Shown here in pieces: positions 55,710 to 64,000 of a stretch of DNA of 64,000 bases. The position numbers and the translations under genes are program-made. Source of the stretch: Clostridiales bacterium (GTDB lineage: Bacteria; Bacillota; Clostridia; Oscillospirales; Oscillospiraceae); the NCBI GenBank assembly GCA_022768185.1, contig JALEMS010000021.1, positions 1-64,000 on the forward strand. Reading direction: 5' to 3'. Under the pieces are notes generated by a model. The model made no database searches, was not told where the DNA came from, and was given only the letters and a program-made list of their open reading frames with translations. Within the stretch, counting starts at the first letter, position 1. Every line of letters starts with the position of its first letter.

Positions 55710-55850
55710 ATGCAGAGCGAGTCATTCTGGCAGCTGTTCCGGGAGACGGGAGAGCCTGTCTGCTGGCTGATCTACCGCAGACTTCGGCCGGAGCCGGAAC
55801 CGGAGCTGAAAACCGCCGCAGTGCCGCCCGGGAACGCCCCGGGCGTGTGA
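55710..55850 (+). CDS. yqzL: YqzL-like small protein
   Basis: A 46-residue protein with SFWQLFRETGEPVCWLIYRRL, matching the W..F..TG....YL.Y/R pattern of Bacillus YqzL, which also sits directly before recO. SD GGGAGG precedes it. The Pro/Glu-rich tail differs. Function unknown. Confidence 0.65.
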   Translation: MQSESFWQLFRETGEPVCWLIYRRLRPEPEPELKTAAVPPGNAPGV

Positions 55851-55864
55851 TCGAGGTTTACATA

Positions 55865-56617
55865 ATGTTCAAGACGGTGCGGGGACTGGTGCTCCGCGAG
55901 GTACAATACAAAGAGGCGGACAAAATCCTCACGGTCCTGACCGATGAGGGGAAGCTGGCCGTTCGCGCGCGCGGCGCACTGCGGAAGCACTGCCGCATTT
56001 CCGCCAGCGCGCAGCAGCTGGTTTATTCGGAGATGACGCTCTTCAACAACCGCGGAAAATGGACGATGGACGAGGCAACGCCCATTGATGCATTCCCCGG
56101 TCTGCGCACGGAGCTGGAACTGCTCTCGCTGGGCGTTTATGTGGCGGAGCTGTTGGAGACGCTGTCGGACGAGGATCTGCCCAGCCCGGAGCTGCTGCGC
56201 CTGGGACTGAACACGCTGTACGCGCTCAGCAACCGGCTGTGGCGGCCGGAGTTGGTGAAGGCGGGCTTCGAGCTGCGTCTGATGTGCGCAACGGGATATG
56301 CCCCGATGCTGTATGCCTGCAGCCGCTGCGGCGCGGAGGAGCCGGAGCAGCCGGTGCTGAGCCTTGACGGCGGAACGCTGCTGTGTGCCCGCTGCTGTAC
56401 GGCGGCGGATAAGCGGCGCGCGGCACTGTGTCCGGCGTCGCTGGAGGCCATGCGGTATATATCGTCTGCTCCGCTGCGGCGGCTGTTTTCCTTCCAGGTG
56501 TCGGATGCCGCGCTCGAGCGCCTGTGCAGTGCGGCGGAAGCCTATCTGCTGGCGCAGCTGGATCGGGGCTTTGCCTCGCTGGACTATTACAAATCACTTT
56601 TGACATTCAGAGGATAA
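55865..56617 (+). CDS. recO: DNA repair protein RecO
   Basis: A 250-residue recombination mediator that helps RecA load at single-strand gaps. OB-fold N-terminus (TVRGLVLREVQYKEADKILTVLTDEGKL), helical domain, and a zinc site with Cys in YACSRCGAEE and LLCARCC. SD GAGG. mutS2 follows by 3 bp. Confidence 0.93.
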   Translation: MFKTVRGLVLREVQYKEADKILTVLTDEGKLAVRARGALRKHCRISASAQQLVYSEMTLFNNRGKWTMDEATPIDAFPGLRTELELLSLGVYVAELLETLSDEDLPSPELLRLGLNTLYALSNRLWRPELVKAGFELRLMCATGYAPMLYACSRCGAEEPEQPVLSLDGGTLLCARCCTAADKRRAALCPASLEAMRYISSAPLRRLFSFQVSDAALERLCSAAEAYLLAQLDRGFASLDYYKSLLTFRG

Positions 56618-56620
56618 AGC

Positions 56621-58987
56621 ATGGAACTGTTTGAAAAGTCGCTGTCCACCCTGGAGCTGCCGGCTGTGCTGACGATGCTGGCGGCGGAGGCCGTGTCGGA
56701 GCCGGCCAAGACCCGTGCACTGGAGCTGCGGCCCTCGTGCTCCGAATATGAGATCAAAAAGCGCCAGGCGGAGACCTCGGCGGCCTGCGCCATGATGACA
56801 GTGAAGGGCACGCCGTCCTTTTCCGGCGTGCGCGATGTGCGCGGCGCGCTGGCCCGTGCGGACATGGGCGGTGCGCTCAACCCGCGCGAGCTGCTGGAGG
56901 TGGCCGGTGTACTGCAGTCGGCGCGGCTGCTGCGCGCCTACGGAACAGGCGCGTCCTGCGGACGGACGGAGCTGGACTTTCTGTTCCAGTCGCTGCGGGC
57001 AAACCGCTTTCTGGAGGATAAAATTTTTGGCTCGATTGTCTCTGAGGACGAGATCGCGGACGCGGCCAGCAGCGAGCTGGCCGATCTGCGAAGGAAGATC
57101 CGTGCCGCCGGCGCGCGCGCGCGTGAGGCGCTGCAGCGCATTTTGTCCTCCACCTCGCTTGCCAAGGCGCTGCAGGAGCCGATCATCACCACACGCTCCG
57201 AGCGCTTCGTCGTTCCGGTCAAGGCGGAATACCGCAGCGCGGTACCCGGCCTGGTGCACGACGTGTCCGCCTCCGGCGCGACGCTGTTTGTCGAGCCGAT
57301 GGCGGCCGTGAAGGCCAACAACGAGATCCGGGAGCTGCGTGCAAAGGAGCGCCGCGAGATTGAGCGCATCCTGGCCGAGCTTTCAGCGGCCTGCGCGGCC
57401 AGCCGGGACGATCTGGACGCGGATTTCACCGTGCTGGTGACGCTGGATCTGATTTTTGCCAAGGCCAAGCTGAGCGTGCGGCTCGATTGCTGCGAGCCGG
57501 TTATTTCGGAGAAGGGCGTCGTCCTGCGCCAGGCGCGGCACCCGCTGCTGCCGCGGGAGACGGCAGTGCCCATTGATTTGCATCTTGGCGACGACTATGA
57601 TACGCTGGTCATCACCGGCCCAAACACGGGCGGCAAGACCGTATCGCTCAAAACGCTGGGTCTGCTGAGCCTGATGGCGCAGTGCGGCCTGCATATTCCG
57701 GCGAGGGACGGCAGCGCGCTGCCGGTGTTTCAGAAGGTGCTGGCGGACATCGGCGACGAGCAGAGCATCGAGCAGAATCTGTCTACCTTCTCGGCGCACA
57801 TGACCAACACCGTGCGCATTCTGGAGGAATGCGGTGAGGGAACGCTGCTGCTGTTTGACGAGCTGGGCGCCGGCACCGATCCGGTCGAGGGCGCGGCGCT
57901 TGCCATGGCCATCATCGAATACGCGCGGCAGAAGCACGCGGTCATCGCCGCCACCACGCACTATTCCGAGCTGAAGATTTATGCGACCAACACGCAGGGC
58001 GTCATGAACGCCTCATGCGAGTTTGACGTCGAGACGCTCCGCCCGACGTACCGTCTGCTCATCGGCATCCCGGGCAAATCCAACGCCTTTGCCATCTCCG
58101 AGCGGCTGGGCATGCCGGAGGCGGTGCTGGCCGACGCGCGCGCCCGCCTGAGCGCGGAAAACACCGGCTTTGAGGAGACCATCGAGCGGCTGGAGCGTAC
58201 GCGCCAGTCCATGGAAAATGACCGGCTGGAAGCGGCCAAATATTTGCGTCAGGCGCAGGAGGAGGCCAAAAAGGCCGTGCGCCTGCGCGCGGAGCTGACC
58301 GTCCGCCTCGAGAAGGCCGAGGAACGCGCCCGTCGGGACGCCGCGGATATCATTGCCCAGGCGCGCCGCGAGGCTGAGCAGACCTTTGCCGAGCTGGACG
58401 CGCTGCGCAGCCGCGCAAACGAAGCGGAGGACGCGCGCCAGGCAAACGAGGCGCGCGCGGAGCTGCGCCGCCGCCTCAATGAGGCTGACGCGCGCCTCGC
58501 CGTACACAAGGAGGAGCCGGTCGAGCAGAAGACCTCGGAGCGCGCGCTGCGCCCCGGGGATGTTGTGGAGATCAAGGCCATGGGTGTGAAGGCGACGGTG
58601 CTGACGGTGAATCCGGATCACACCGTGCTGCTGCAGGCCGGCGTGATGAAGGTGACGGCCAAGGAAAACGAGCTGTTTCTGCTCAAGGAAAAGCCGGCCG
58701 CAGTGCAGGCGGGCACAACGGTGCTGCCGCGCTCGGAGCAGAGCGCCTCGTCCGAGATCGACCTGCGCGGGATGATGGCCGACGAGGCGGTTTCCGTGAC
58801 CGAGCAGTTCATCGACGCGGCCGTGATGGGACGGCTCAATTGCGTTCGCATCATCCACGGCAAGGGAACCGGCGCGCTGCGCGCCGCCGTCCAGCAGAGC
58901 CTTCGCCGCAACAGGCAGGTCAAGTCATTCCGGCTCGGCCGGTTTGGAGAAGGAGAAGCCGGCGTGACCATTGTTGAACTGAAATAA
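56621..58987 (+). CDS. mutS2: Endonuclease MutS2
   Basis: A 788-residue MutS-family ATPase: Walker A TGPNTGGKT (about residue 332), Walker B LLLFDELGAGTDP, a coiled region (about 515-630) and a C-terminal Smr nuclease domain (about 715-788, IDLRGMMADEA, IIHGKGTGALR). It acts against recombination intermediates and, in Bacillus, splits collided ribosomes. Length is standard. Confidence 0.96.
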   Translation: MELFEKSLSTLELPAVLTMLAAEAVSEPAKTRALELRPSCSEYEIKKRQAETSAACAMMTVKGTPSFSGVRDVRGALARADMGGALNPRELLEVAGVLQSARLLRAYGTGASCGRTELDFLFQSLRANRFLEDKIFGSIVSEDEIADAASSELADLRRKIRAAGARAREALQRILSSTSLAKALQEPIITTRSERFVVPVKAEYRSAVPGLVHDVSASGATLFVEPMAAVKANNEIRELRAKERREIERILAELSAACAASRDDLDADFTVLVTLDLIFAKAKLSVRLDCCEPVISEKGVVLRQARHPLLPRETAVPIDLHLGDDYDTLVITGPNTGGKTVSLKTLGLLSLMAQCGLHIPARDGSALPVFQKVLADIGDEQSIEQNLSTFSAHMTNTVRILEECGEGTLLLFDELGAGTDPVEGAALAMAIIEYARQKHAVIAATTHYSELKIYATNTQGVMNASCEFDVETLRPTYRLLIGIPGKSNAFAISERLGMPEAVLADARARLSAENTGFEETIERLERTRQSMENDRLEAAKYLRQAQEEAKKAVRLRAELTVRLEKAEERARRDAADIIAQARREAEQTFAELDALRSRANEAEDARQANEARAELRRRLNEADARLAVHKEEPVEQKTSERALRPGDVVEIKAMGVKATVLTVNPDHTVLLQAGVMKVTAKENELFLLKEKPAAVQAGTTVLPRSEQSASSEIDLRGMMADEAVSVTEQFIDAAVMGRLNCVRIIHGKGTGALRAAVQQSLRRNRQVKSFRLGRFGEGEAGVTIVELK

Positions 58988-59043
58988 TCCCTCGTGGCTG
59001 CAAATCGATTCGCTGTGTATTCTCCCAAAACGGTCGAAATCAG

Positions 59044-59072
59044 TTGACGATTGAGACTGAATTTGTTAAAAT
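59044..59072 (+). promoter_or_regulatory. Sigma-A promoter of the HPr gene
   Basis: TTGACG (59044-59049), 17 bp, TAAAAT (59067-59072), 41 bp before the start. Confidence 0.85.
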
Positions 59073-59112
59073 AAAACCATCATTATGGCTAAACGTGGAA
59101 GGAGCGAGGACA

Positions 59113-59376
59113 TTGGTCAGCAAAGAAGTTATCATCAACAATCAGGTTGGCCTTCATGCAAGACCGGCAACGTTCTTCATTCAGAAAGCAAACGAGTTTA
59201 AAAGCAGCATTTGGATTGAAAAGGACGAGCGCCGGGTCAATGCAAAGAGCCTGCTGGGCGTGCTTTCTCTGGGGATCGTAAGAGGTACTTCGATTCGCAT
59301 CATTGCAGACGGTGCGGATGAGGAAAAGGCGATCCGGACTCTGTCCGAACTCATTGATTCCAATTTCTCCGAGTGA
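59113..59376 (+). CDS. ptsH: HPr family phosphocarrier protein
   Basis: An 87-residue HPr. Counting from the TTG at 59113 (SD GGAGCGAGG) puts the phosphorylated His at 15 (GLHARPA) and the regulatory Ser at 46 (AKSLLGVLSLG), the canonical numbers, which confirms the start. It passes phosphate from enzyme I to PTS permeases; Ser46-P with CcpA mediates catabolite repression. No ptsI is near, so a Crh-like regulatory-only copy cannot be excluded. Confidence 0.9.
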   Translation: MVSKEVIINNQVGLHARPATFFIQKANEFKSSIWIEKDERRVNAKSLLGVLSLGIVRGTSIRIIADGADEEKAIRTLSELIDSNFSE

Positions 59377-59409
59377 TCGGGAGCCGTTGGTCTGAATGCA
59401 AACTTTTTG

Positions 59410-59447
59410 AATGGGGGCGTGTTTTTATAAAGCACGCCCCCATTTCT
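59410..59447 (+). terminator. Terminator of the HPr gene
   Basis: AATGGGGGCGTG pairs with CACGCCCCCATT and is followed by TCTTA. Confidence 0.85.
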
Positions 59448-59500
59448 TAGCCGGAACCACCTGGCTCCCGGACCGAACATCGGGCCGCTGCGCTGCCGTG

Positions 59501-59529
59501 TTTATGTATGACGGAAAGCAGGCTATACT
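59501..59529 (+). promoter_or_regulatory. Possible promoter of uvrC
   Basis: TTTATG (59501-59506), 17 bp, TATACT (59524-59529). The -10 is good, the -35 weak. Confidence 0.45.
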
Positions 59530-59606
59530 CGTCAGCAGACGGCTGCCGGCTGCTGCGGCAGCGGCGGGGCGGTTGTATACCGGCGCAGAGAAACCGGAGG
59601 CGGCGT

Positions 59607-61427
59607 ATGAATCCGAAGCTTGACGAGCTGCGCAGCAGGGCAAATCAGCTGCCGTTGCTGCCGGGCGTATATATTATGAAGGACGCGCGCGGCGAGGTGA
59701 TCTATGTCGGAAAGGCCAAGGCACTGAAAAACCGCGTCACCAGCTATTTCCGCGGCGAGCACACGGCAAAGACCGCCGCCATGGTCGAGCACGTCGACCA
59801 TTTTGATATCATCGTGGCTGCGTCCGAGTTTGAGGCGCTGGTGCTGGAAAACTCGCTGATCAAGCAGCACATGCCAAAATACAACATCCTGCTCAAGGAC
59901 GACAAGGGCTATCCCTTCATCCGGCTGGACGTGCGGGAGGAATACCCGCGCTTCACCGTCGTTGGGCGGGCCGCGCCGGACGGCGCACGCTATTTCGGCC
60001 CCTTCGGCGGGCGCGGGCTGACGCACGATATCATCGACGCCATCTCCAAAGCGCTTGGGCTGCCCACCTGCAGCCGTCGTTTTCCGGCGGACATCGGCAG
60101 GGGACGGCCCTGTCTCAACCGGCATATGGGCGTGTGCCACGGCTGGTGTCAGCCGGGGGCGGAGCAGGAGGACTACCGCAGCCGCGTCACCCAGGCGGTG
60201 ATGCTGCTGGAGGGGCGCAACGCCGAGCTGTGCCGCCGGCTGGAGGAGCAGATGCTGCAGGCGTCGGATGCGCTGCGCTTTGAGGTGGCGGCGCAGTATC
60301 GGGACCGGCTGCGCGCCGTGTCCAGCCTCAGCACGCGGCAGCATGTTATCTCCGCCGTCGCGGCGGATACGGACGCTGTCGGCTGGTATCGCGGGGCCAA
60401 GTGCTGCTTTGCCGTGCTGCACTATGTCGACGGCGCGCTGGCCGGCAAGGATATGGAACTGCTGGAGGAGCCGCTTGAGCCGGACGAGGAGGTACTTTCC
60501 GCGCTGGTGCGGCAATACTATGAAAACCGGGCGGCCCGCCCGCGGACGATCCTGCTGCCGATGGAGCCGGAGGACGCCGAACCCCTGGCGCGTATGCTCA
60601 GCCAGGCAGCCGGACACGCGGTGGAGCTGGCCGTTCCGCAGCGCGGCGACCGCCGCCGCCTCATTGAGGCGGCCATGCAGAACGCCGCCACCGAGGCCGG
60701 ACGCGCAGCGGACGCTGTGCAGAAGCGGCTGAAAACGCTGGAGTGGCTGCAGCGCACGCTGGCGCTGCCGCGCCTGCCGGAGCGCATCGAGGCCTTTGAT
60801 ATTTCCAACACGGGTGATTTCGGCATCGTGGCGGCCATGACGGTGTTTTACCGCGGCAAGCCGCTGCGGCGGGATTACCGCAAGTTCCGAATCCGGGCGG
60901 GCACGGGACAGGACGACTACGGCTCCATGCGCGAGGCGGTATACCGCCGCTTTGCCCGCCTGAACGAGGGCGACGAAAAGTTTTCCGCGATGCCGGATCT
61001 GCTGCTGATTGACGGCGGCAGGGGACAGGTGGCCGCGGCGCTCGAGGCCATGGGAGAGCTTGGCGTTTCCGTGCCGGTGTTTGGCATGGTAAAGGATGAC
61101 CGGCACCGAACGCGCGCGCTCGTCTCAGCAGACGGCGCTGAGCTGGGGCTGGTGGGAAATCCTGCGGTGTTTGCGCTCATCGGCACCATCCAGGAGGAAA
61201 CGCACCGCTCCGCCATTACCTACCACCGCAGCCTGCGTGCGGCAACCATCCAGTCGCAGCTCGATCAGATCCATGGTGTGGGTAAGGCGCGCCGGAACGC
61301 ACTGCTTCAGGAGTTCAAAACCATCCGGGCGATCCGCTCCGCCAGCGTCGACGAGCTGCGCCGGGTCGTTCCGCTCAATACGGCAAAGGCTGTATACGAA
61401 TACTTCCACGGGGAGGATAAAACATGA
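59607..61427 (+). CDS. uvrC: Excinuclease ABC subunit C
   Basis: A 606-residue nuclease that makes both cuts in nucleotide excision repair. GIY-YIG domain (GVYIMKDARGEVIYVGKAK, about 16-35), UVR motif near 205-235, RNase H-like C-terminal nuclease (LLIDGGRGQV) and HhH end (IHGVGKARRNALL). The ATG follows CGGAGG. Confidence 0.95.
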   Translation: MNPKLDELRSRANQLPLLPGVYIMKDARGEVIYVGKAKALKNRVTSYFRGEHTAKTAAMVEHVDHFDIIVAASEFEALVLENSLIKQHMPKYNILLKDDKGYPFIRLDVREEYPRFTVVGRAAPDGARYFGPFGGRGLTHDIIDAISKALGLPTCSRRFPADIGRGRPCLNRHMGVCHGWCQPGAEQEDYRSRVTQAVMLLEGRNAELCRRLEEQMLQASDALRFEVAAQYRDRLRAVSSLSTRQHVISAVAADTDAVGWYRGAKCCFAVLHYVDGALAGKDMELLEEPLEPDEEVLSALVRQYYENRAARPRTILLPMEPEDAEPLARMLSQAAGHAVELAVPQRGDRRRLIEAAMQNAATEAGRAADAVQKRLKTLEWLQRTLALPRLPERIEAFDISNTGDFGIVAAMTVFYRGKPLRRDYRKFRIRAGTGQDDYGSMREAVYRRFARLNEGDEKFSAMPDLLLIDGGRGQVAAALEAMGELGVSVPVFGMVKDDRHRTRALVSADGAELGLVGNPAVFALIGTIQEETHRSAITYHRSLRAATIQSQLDQIHGVGKARRNALLQEFKTIRAIRSASVDELRRVVPLNTAKAVYEYFHGEDKT

Positions 61428-61966
61428 GAGTCATTACCGGCAGCGCACGCGGGCGTAGACTGAAGGAGCCGGTCGGGCGCGACATCCGCCCGACAACGGA
61501 TAAGGTGAAGGAATCGCTGTTCAACATCGTGCAGTTTGACATCGAGGGGCGTCGCGTGCTGGATATGTTCGCCGGCACGGGACAGCTGGGCATCGAGGCG
61601 CTCAGCCGCGGCGCGCGGGAGGCAGTGTTCCTTGACGAAGACAGCCGCGCCGTCCGCCTTGTGCGGGAAAATCTCGCTGCCTGCGGATTGGAGGGGCGGG
61701 TGCTGCAGGGCGACGCGATCGGCCTGCTGCGCGCCCTTGGCACGTTTGACGTCATTTTTATTGACCCGCCATATGATGCGGGCCTGGCCGTCCGTGCGCT
61801 GGAGGAGATCAAAAAAATTGACATCCTGTCGGATGGTGGTATAATTGTCTGCGAGACCCGGCAGGAGACGGAACTTCCCATGCTGGACAAGCCATATTTC
61901 AAGGGCCGGGAATACCGTTACGGCAAGGTAAAGCTGACGGTGTACGGCAAAGGATGCAGCCAATGA
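61424..61966 (+). CDS. rsmD: 16S rRNA m2G966 methyltransferase
   Basis: A 180-residue SAM enzyme with VITGSARGRRLKEP, RPTTDKVKESLFNI, LDMFAGTGQLGIEALSRGA and catalytic DPPYD. It overlaps uvrC by 4 bp and coaD by 4 bp; rsmD-coaD is near-universal. Confidence 0.96.
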   Translation: MRVITGSARGRRLKEPVGRDIRPTTDKVKESLFNIVQFDIEGRRVLDMFAGTGQLGIEALSRGAREAVFLDEDSRAVRLVRENLAACGLEGRVLQGDAIGLLRALGTFDVIFIDPPYDAGLAVRALEEIKKIDILSDGGIIVCETRQETELPMLDKPYFKGREYRYGKVKLTVYGKGCSQ

Positions 61967-62463
61967 AAACCGCGATCTATCCGGGCAGCTTCGACCCGAT
62001 CACCCTGGGGCACCTCAACATCATCCACCGCGCAGCCGCCACGTTCGACCGGGTGGTGGTGGCCATCATGGTCAATTCCGGAAAAAAACAGCCGCTGTTC
62101 ACCCCGGAGGAACGCTGCGAGATGGCGCGCCGTGTGCTGTGCTCGCTGCCGAACGTGGAAGTAACCTGTGCCGACGGACTGCTGGCGGAATACGCCAGAC
62201 AGTATGAGGGCGCAGTGATCGTCAAGGGCCTGCGCGCACTGACGGATTTCGAATACGAGCTGCAGATGGCGCTGACCAATAAGAAGATCAATCCGGGGTT
62301 GGAAACGTATTTTCTTGCCGCAAGCGAGCGGTATACCTATTTAAGCTCTTCGATTGTCAAGGAGCTGGCGTCCTACGGTGCGGATCTGTCCGAGTTCCTG
62401 CCGCAGGAGATCTGTCAGACGGTGGCGGACAAAGTGAGACAGGAGGACAAGCAGCATGAATAA
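61963..62463 (+). CDS. coaD: Phosphopantetheine adenylyltransferase
   Basis: A 166-residue enzyme of coenzyme A synthesis: YPGSFDPITLGH (nucleotidyltransferase motif), GLRALTDFEYELQMA and YTYLSSSIVKE (ISSS-type loop). ATG 61963 overlaps the rsmD stop; 61954 would lack an SD. Confidence 0.97.
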   Translation: MKTAIYPGSFDPITLGHLNIIHRAAATFDRVVVAIMVNSGKKQPLFTPEERCEMARRVLCSLPNVEVTCADGLLAEYARQYEGAVIVKGLRALTDFEYELQMALTNKKINPGLETYFLAASERYTYLSSSIVKELASYGADLSEFLPQEICQTVADKVRQEDKQHE

Positions 62464-62941
62464 CGACGTGATGGAACTGATCGAAATGCTCTACACCCAG
62501 GTCAGCGAAGCGTGGGGCGTGCCGCTGGGAAATGAAAAGTGCATCGTCGAGCGGGACAAGGTTCTCGGACTGCTCGACGAGATCAAGGCGCGTATCCCGG
62601 TGGAGGTCTCCGAGGCCAAACGACTGGTCGCTGCCCGCGATGAGTTCATCGGCAATGCCAAGCGGGAGGCGGAGGCCATCCGCAAGTCTGCCGAGGAGCG
62701 TGCCCGCACATTGACGGACGAGCAGGAGATCGTCAAGGCGGCCAAGACGCGCGCGGCCGGACTGGTCGCCGAAGCGGAGGCCCAGTCGCGGGAGCTGCGC
62801 CGTGTCGCCAATGAATATACGGACGATCTGCTCCGCCAGACGGAGGAGGCTGTCGGCGGCTCGCTGGAGAAGGTGCGTCAGGTGCGCGCCCGCTTCCGTA
62901 CCGCCATGGCCCCGAGGAATGCAGAAAAGAAAGCGGAATAA
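62456..62941 (+). CDS. Coiled-coil protein of unknown function
   Basis: A 161-residue, highly charged protein, mostly helical (about residues 45-145, rich in Ala, Glu, Arg), resembling the stator/peripheral stalk or DivIVA-like coiled coils. No membrane helix or motif is seen. The start (MNNDVMELIEML) overlaps coaD by 8 bp. Similar ORFs after coaD in Clostridia are annotated as hypothetical or ATPase-like; I assign no function. Confidence 0.8.
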   Translation: MNNDVMELIEMLYTQVSEAWGVPLGNEKCIVERDKVLGLLDEIKARIPVEVSEAKRLVAARDEFIGNAKREAEAIRKSAEERARTLTDEQEIVKAAKTRAAGLVAEAEAQSRELRRVANEYTDDLLRQTEEAVGGSLEKVRQVRARFRTAMAPRNAEKKAE

Positions 62942-62961
62942 ATTCAAATCAAACGGCAGAT

Positions 62962-62999
62962 ACGCCGGCGCGCTGTGATGCGCGCCGGCGTTCTTTTTT
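62962..62999 (+). terminator. Terminator before the mraZ region
   Basis: ACGCCGGCGCGC pairs with GCGCGCCGGCGT around TGTGAT, followed by TCTTTTTT. The rest of the 346-bp gap up to mraZ holds a small ACACGG/CCGTGT hairpin near 63080, an A/T-rich stretch, the promoter and the operator. Confidence 0.92.
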
Positions 63000-63177
63000 G
63001 TCCGCGCCGCCCTTCGGGCAGAGCGTGGGGCGTCCTGCTGCCCTCCGCACAGCGGCAGAATGTGACCAAATTCCTGCTATGCCGACACGGCAGCCGTGTG
63101 CGCGCATGTCCTAAAAAGATAATGATAAACACATAAATATCTTTATAAGATATAACAAAAATACCTTGATTTTCCTC

Positions 63178-63207
63178 TTGACTTTTATGTAAAGCGGACC
63201 ATATAAT
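63178..63207 (+). promoter_or_regulatory. Sigma-A promoter of the mraZ (dcw) cluster
   Basis: TTGACT (63178-63183), 18 bp, TATAAT (63202-63207), 80 bp before mraZ. Confidence 0.85.
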
Positions 63208-63219
63208 AAAACCACTAAT

Positions 63220-63242
63220 GTGGGGTGAAGTGGGGGAAAGTG
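63220..63242 (+). promoter_or_regulatory. MraZ operator repeats
   Basis: GTGGGGTGAA and GTGGGGGAAA are direct 10-bp repeats followed by GTG, just after the predicted transcript start. MraZ proteins bind TGGGN-type direct repeats before their own gene, so this is the expected autoregulatory site. Confidence 0.65.
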
Positions 63243-63287
63243 TATCTTTTGACCACAAAAACCCCGCCAGAAACGGAGGTGGGCAGC

Positions 63288-63728
63288 TTGGACGAGTTGA
63301 CGGTCATGACGATGACCGGCGAGTATCAGCATACGCTGGACGCCAAGGGCCGGCTGTTCATCCCCGCCCGTCTGCGGGCCGATCTGGGCAGCGTGTTTTA
63401 CGTTACGCTGAGCATGGATAAGTGCCTTTCGGCCTACAGTGCGGACAGCTGGAAGTGCTTCTCGGACAAGGTCAACGCCATGCCGTACGTCCAGCAGCGG
63501 AAAATGCGTCCGCTGTTTGCCTATGCAGCCAAGTGTGAGCTGGACAGTCAGGGCCGTATCCTTCTGCCGCAGAACCTGCGCGACTTTGCGGGACTGACCA
63601 AAAATGTCACCGTCGTCGGCTGCAACAATCATGCGGAATTCTGGGACAGCGACGAATGGGCGGCGGCCTCCGCTGTGGAGATCACGCCGGATAACATTGC
63701 GGCAGTCATGAAGGAGCTGGATTTCTGA
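63288..63728 (+). CDS. mraZ: Transcriptional regulator MraZ
   Basis: A 146-residue AbrB-fold DNA-binding protein with two repeats: GEYQHTLDAKGRLFIPARLR and CELDSQGRILLPQNLRD. It regulates the division and cell-wall cluster that starts here. The TTG at 63288 has SD GGAGGTGGG at a good distance and gives MDELTVMTMTGEYQ; ATG 63306 or 63312 are shorter options without an SD. Confidence 0.93.
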   Translation: MDELTVMTMTGEYQHTLDAKGRLFIPARLRADLGSVFYVTLSMDKCLSAYSADSWKCFSDKVNAMPYVQQRKMRPLFAYAAKCELDSQGRILLPQNLRDFAGLTKNVTVVGCNNHAEFWDSDEWAAASAVEITPDNIAAVMKELDF

Positions 63729-64000
63729 TGAGCGGACACCATTCTGTAATGCTCAGTGAGTGCCTTGAGGCGCTGAATATCCGGCCCGACGGCATATATG
63801 TCGACGGCACCGCGGGCATGGGCGGCCACTCGGAGAAGATCGCCGAGCGTCTGAAGACGGGCCTTCTGATCTCCATCGACCGCGACGGCTACGCCATTGA
63901 GCAGGCCGGCGCGCGTCTGGCGCGCTTCGGCGACCGGGTGCGTCTGGTGCGCGGCAACTTCCGAGACGTGTGCGCCATTCTGGACGAACAGGGCATCCCC
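63728..64000 (+). CDS. rsmH: 16S rRNA m4C1402 methyltransferase, cut by window end
   Basis: The first 91 codons only. HHSVMLSECLEAL, VDGTAGMGGHSEKI (SAM motif I) and SIDRDGYAI fit RsmH/MraW, which methylates C1402 of 16S rRNA. It overlaps the mraZ stop by one base, the universal dcw order. Confidence 0.93.
   Translation, partial: MSGHHSVMLSECLEALNIRPDGIYVDGTAGMGGHSEKIAERLKTGLLISIDRDGYAIEQAGARLARFGDRVRLVRGNFRDVCAILDEQGIP

Overview
The window looks like the chromosome of a spore-forming, high-GC member of the Clostridia, probably a gut-type Oscillospiraceae/Ruminococcaceae relative. The class is well supported by an IspH-ribosomal protein S1 fusion, a SipL homologue, SpoVM, the SpoIVFA/SpoIVFB pair, YtfJ/GerW, RemA, strong Shine-Dalgarno (SD) sites and consensus sigma-A promoters. 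The family is an inference from gene content and composition. Almost all genes from 7.8 kb onward lie on the plus strand in tightly packed, often overlapping operons of core genes.

Left part (1-7.7 kb) is the only accessory-looking region. It holds a frameshifted gene on the minus strand, a stray tRNA T-arm-like segment, a tRNA-Ser(GGA), a large unidentified membrane protein, a giant multicopper oxidase gene on the minus strand broken by one base in a G run, and a tRNA-Pro(CGG). No transposase, integrase or CRISPR array is visible.

From 7.8 to 16.5 kb: spoIVFA-spoIVFB behind a near-perfect sigma-E promoter, a B12-binding-type radical SAM protein with its DUF2344 partner, then rplS, lepB, rbgA, rnhB, yraN and thrC. 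From 16.5 to 24.2 kb: a DUF1540 gene, a metallophosphoesterase, and a proteostasis block (tig, clpP, clpX, lon) followed by ysxC. An intergenic segment at 24202-24295 folds into three nested helices and may be a structured RNA. From 24.4 to 29.5 kb: an M50 protease, scpA, scpB, DUF2953, ytfJ, a dacF-like carboxypeptidase and rluB. From 29.6 to 35.2 kb: an RpiR-type regulator, an HI0933-family flavoprotein, cmk, plsC and the ispH-rpsA fusion.

From 35.3 to 41.1 kb: a CarD-family regulator, ispD, ispF, a DUF3343/cysteine desulfurase pair, and the c-di-AMP genes cdaA-cdaR with an RseC-like gene. From 41.1 to 52.7 kb there is one long run: yicC, remA, gmk, rpoZ, priA, def, fmt, rsmB, rlmN, a PP2C phosphatase, a PASTA kinase and rsgA. 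Next come two short genes, a 53-residue membrane protein and a clear 26-residue spoVM, then sipL behind a sigma-E promoter. The window closes with yebC, yqzL-recO, mutS2, an HPr gene, uvrC, rsmD, coaD, a coiled-coil protein and the start of the division/cell-wall cluster (mraZ with its operator repeats, and rsmH cut by the window end).

Most notable points: the three-unit multicopper oxidase whose copper ligands are shared between units; an internal promoter and start site inside the IspH-S1 fusion; two terminator-like hairpins whose 3' arms contain the SD of the next gene; the candidate structured RNA; and SpoVM and SipL, both known partners of SpoIVA, encoded next to each other.
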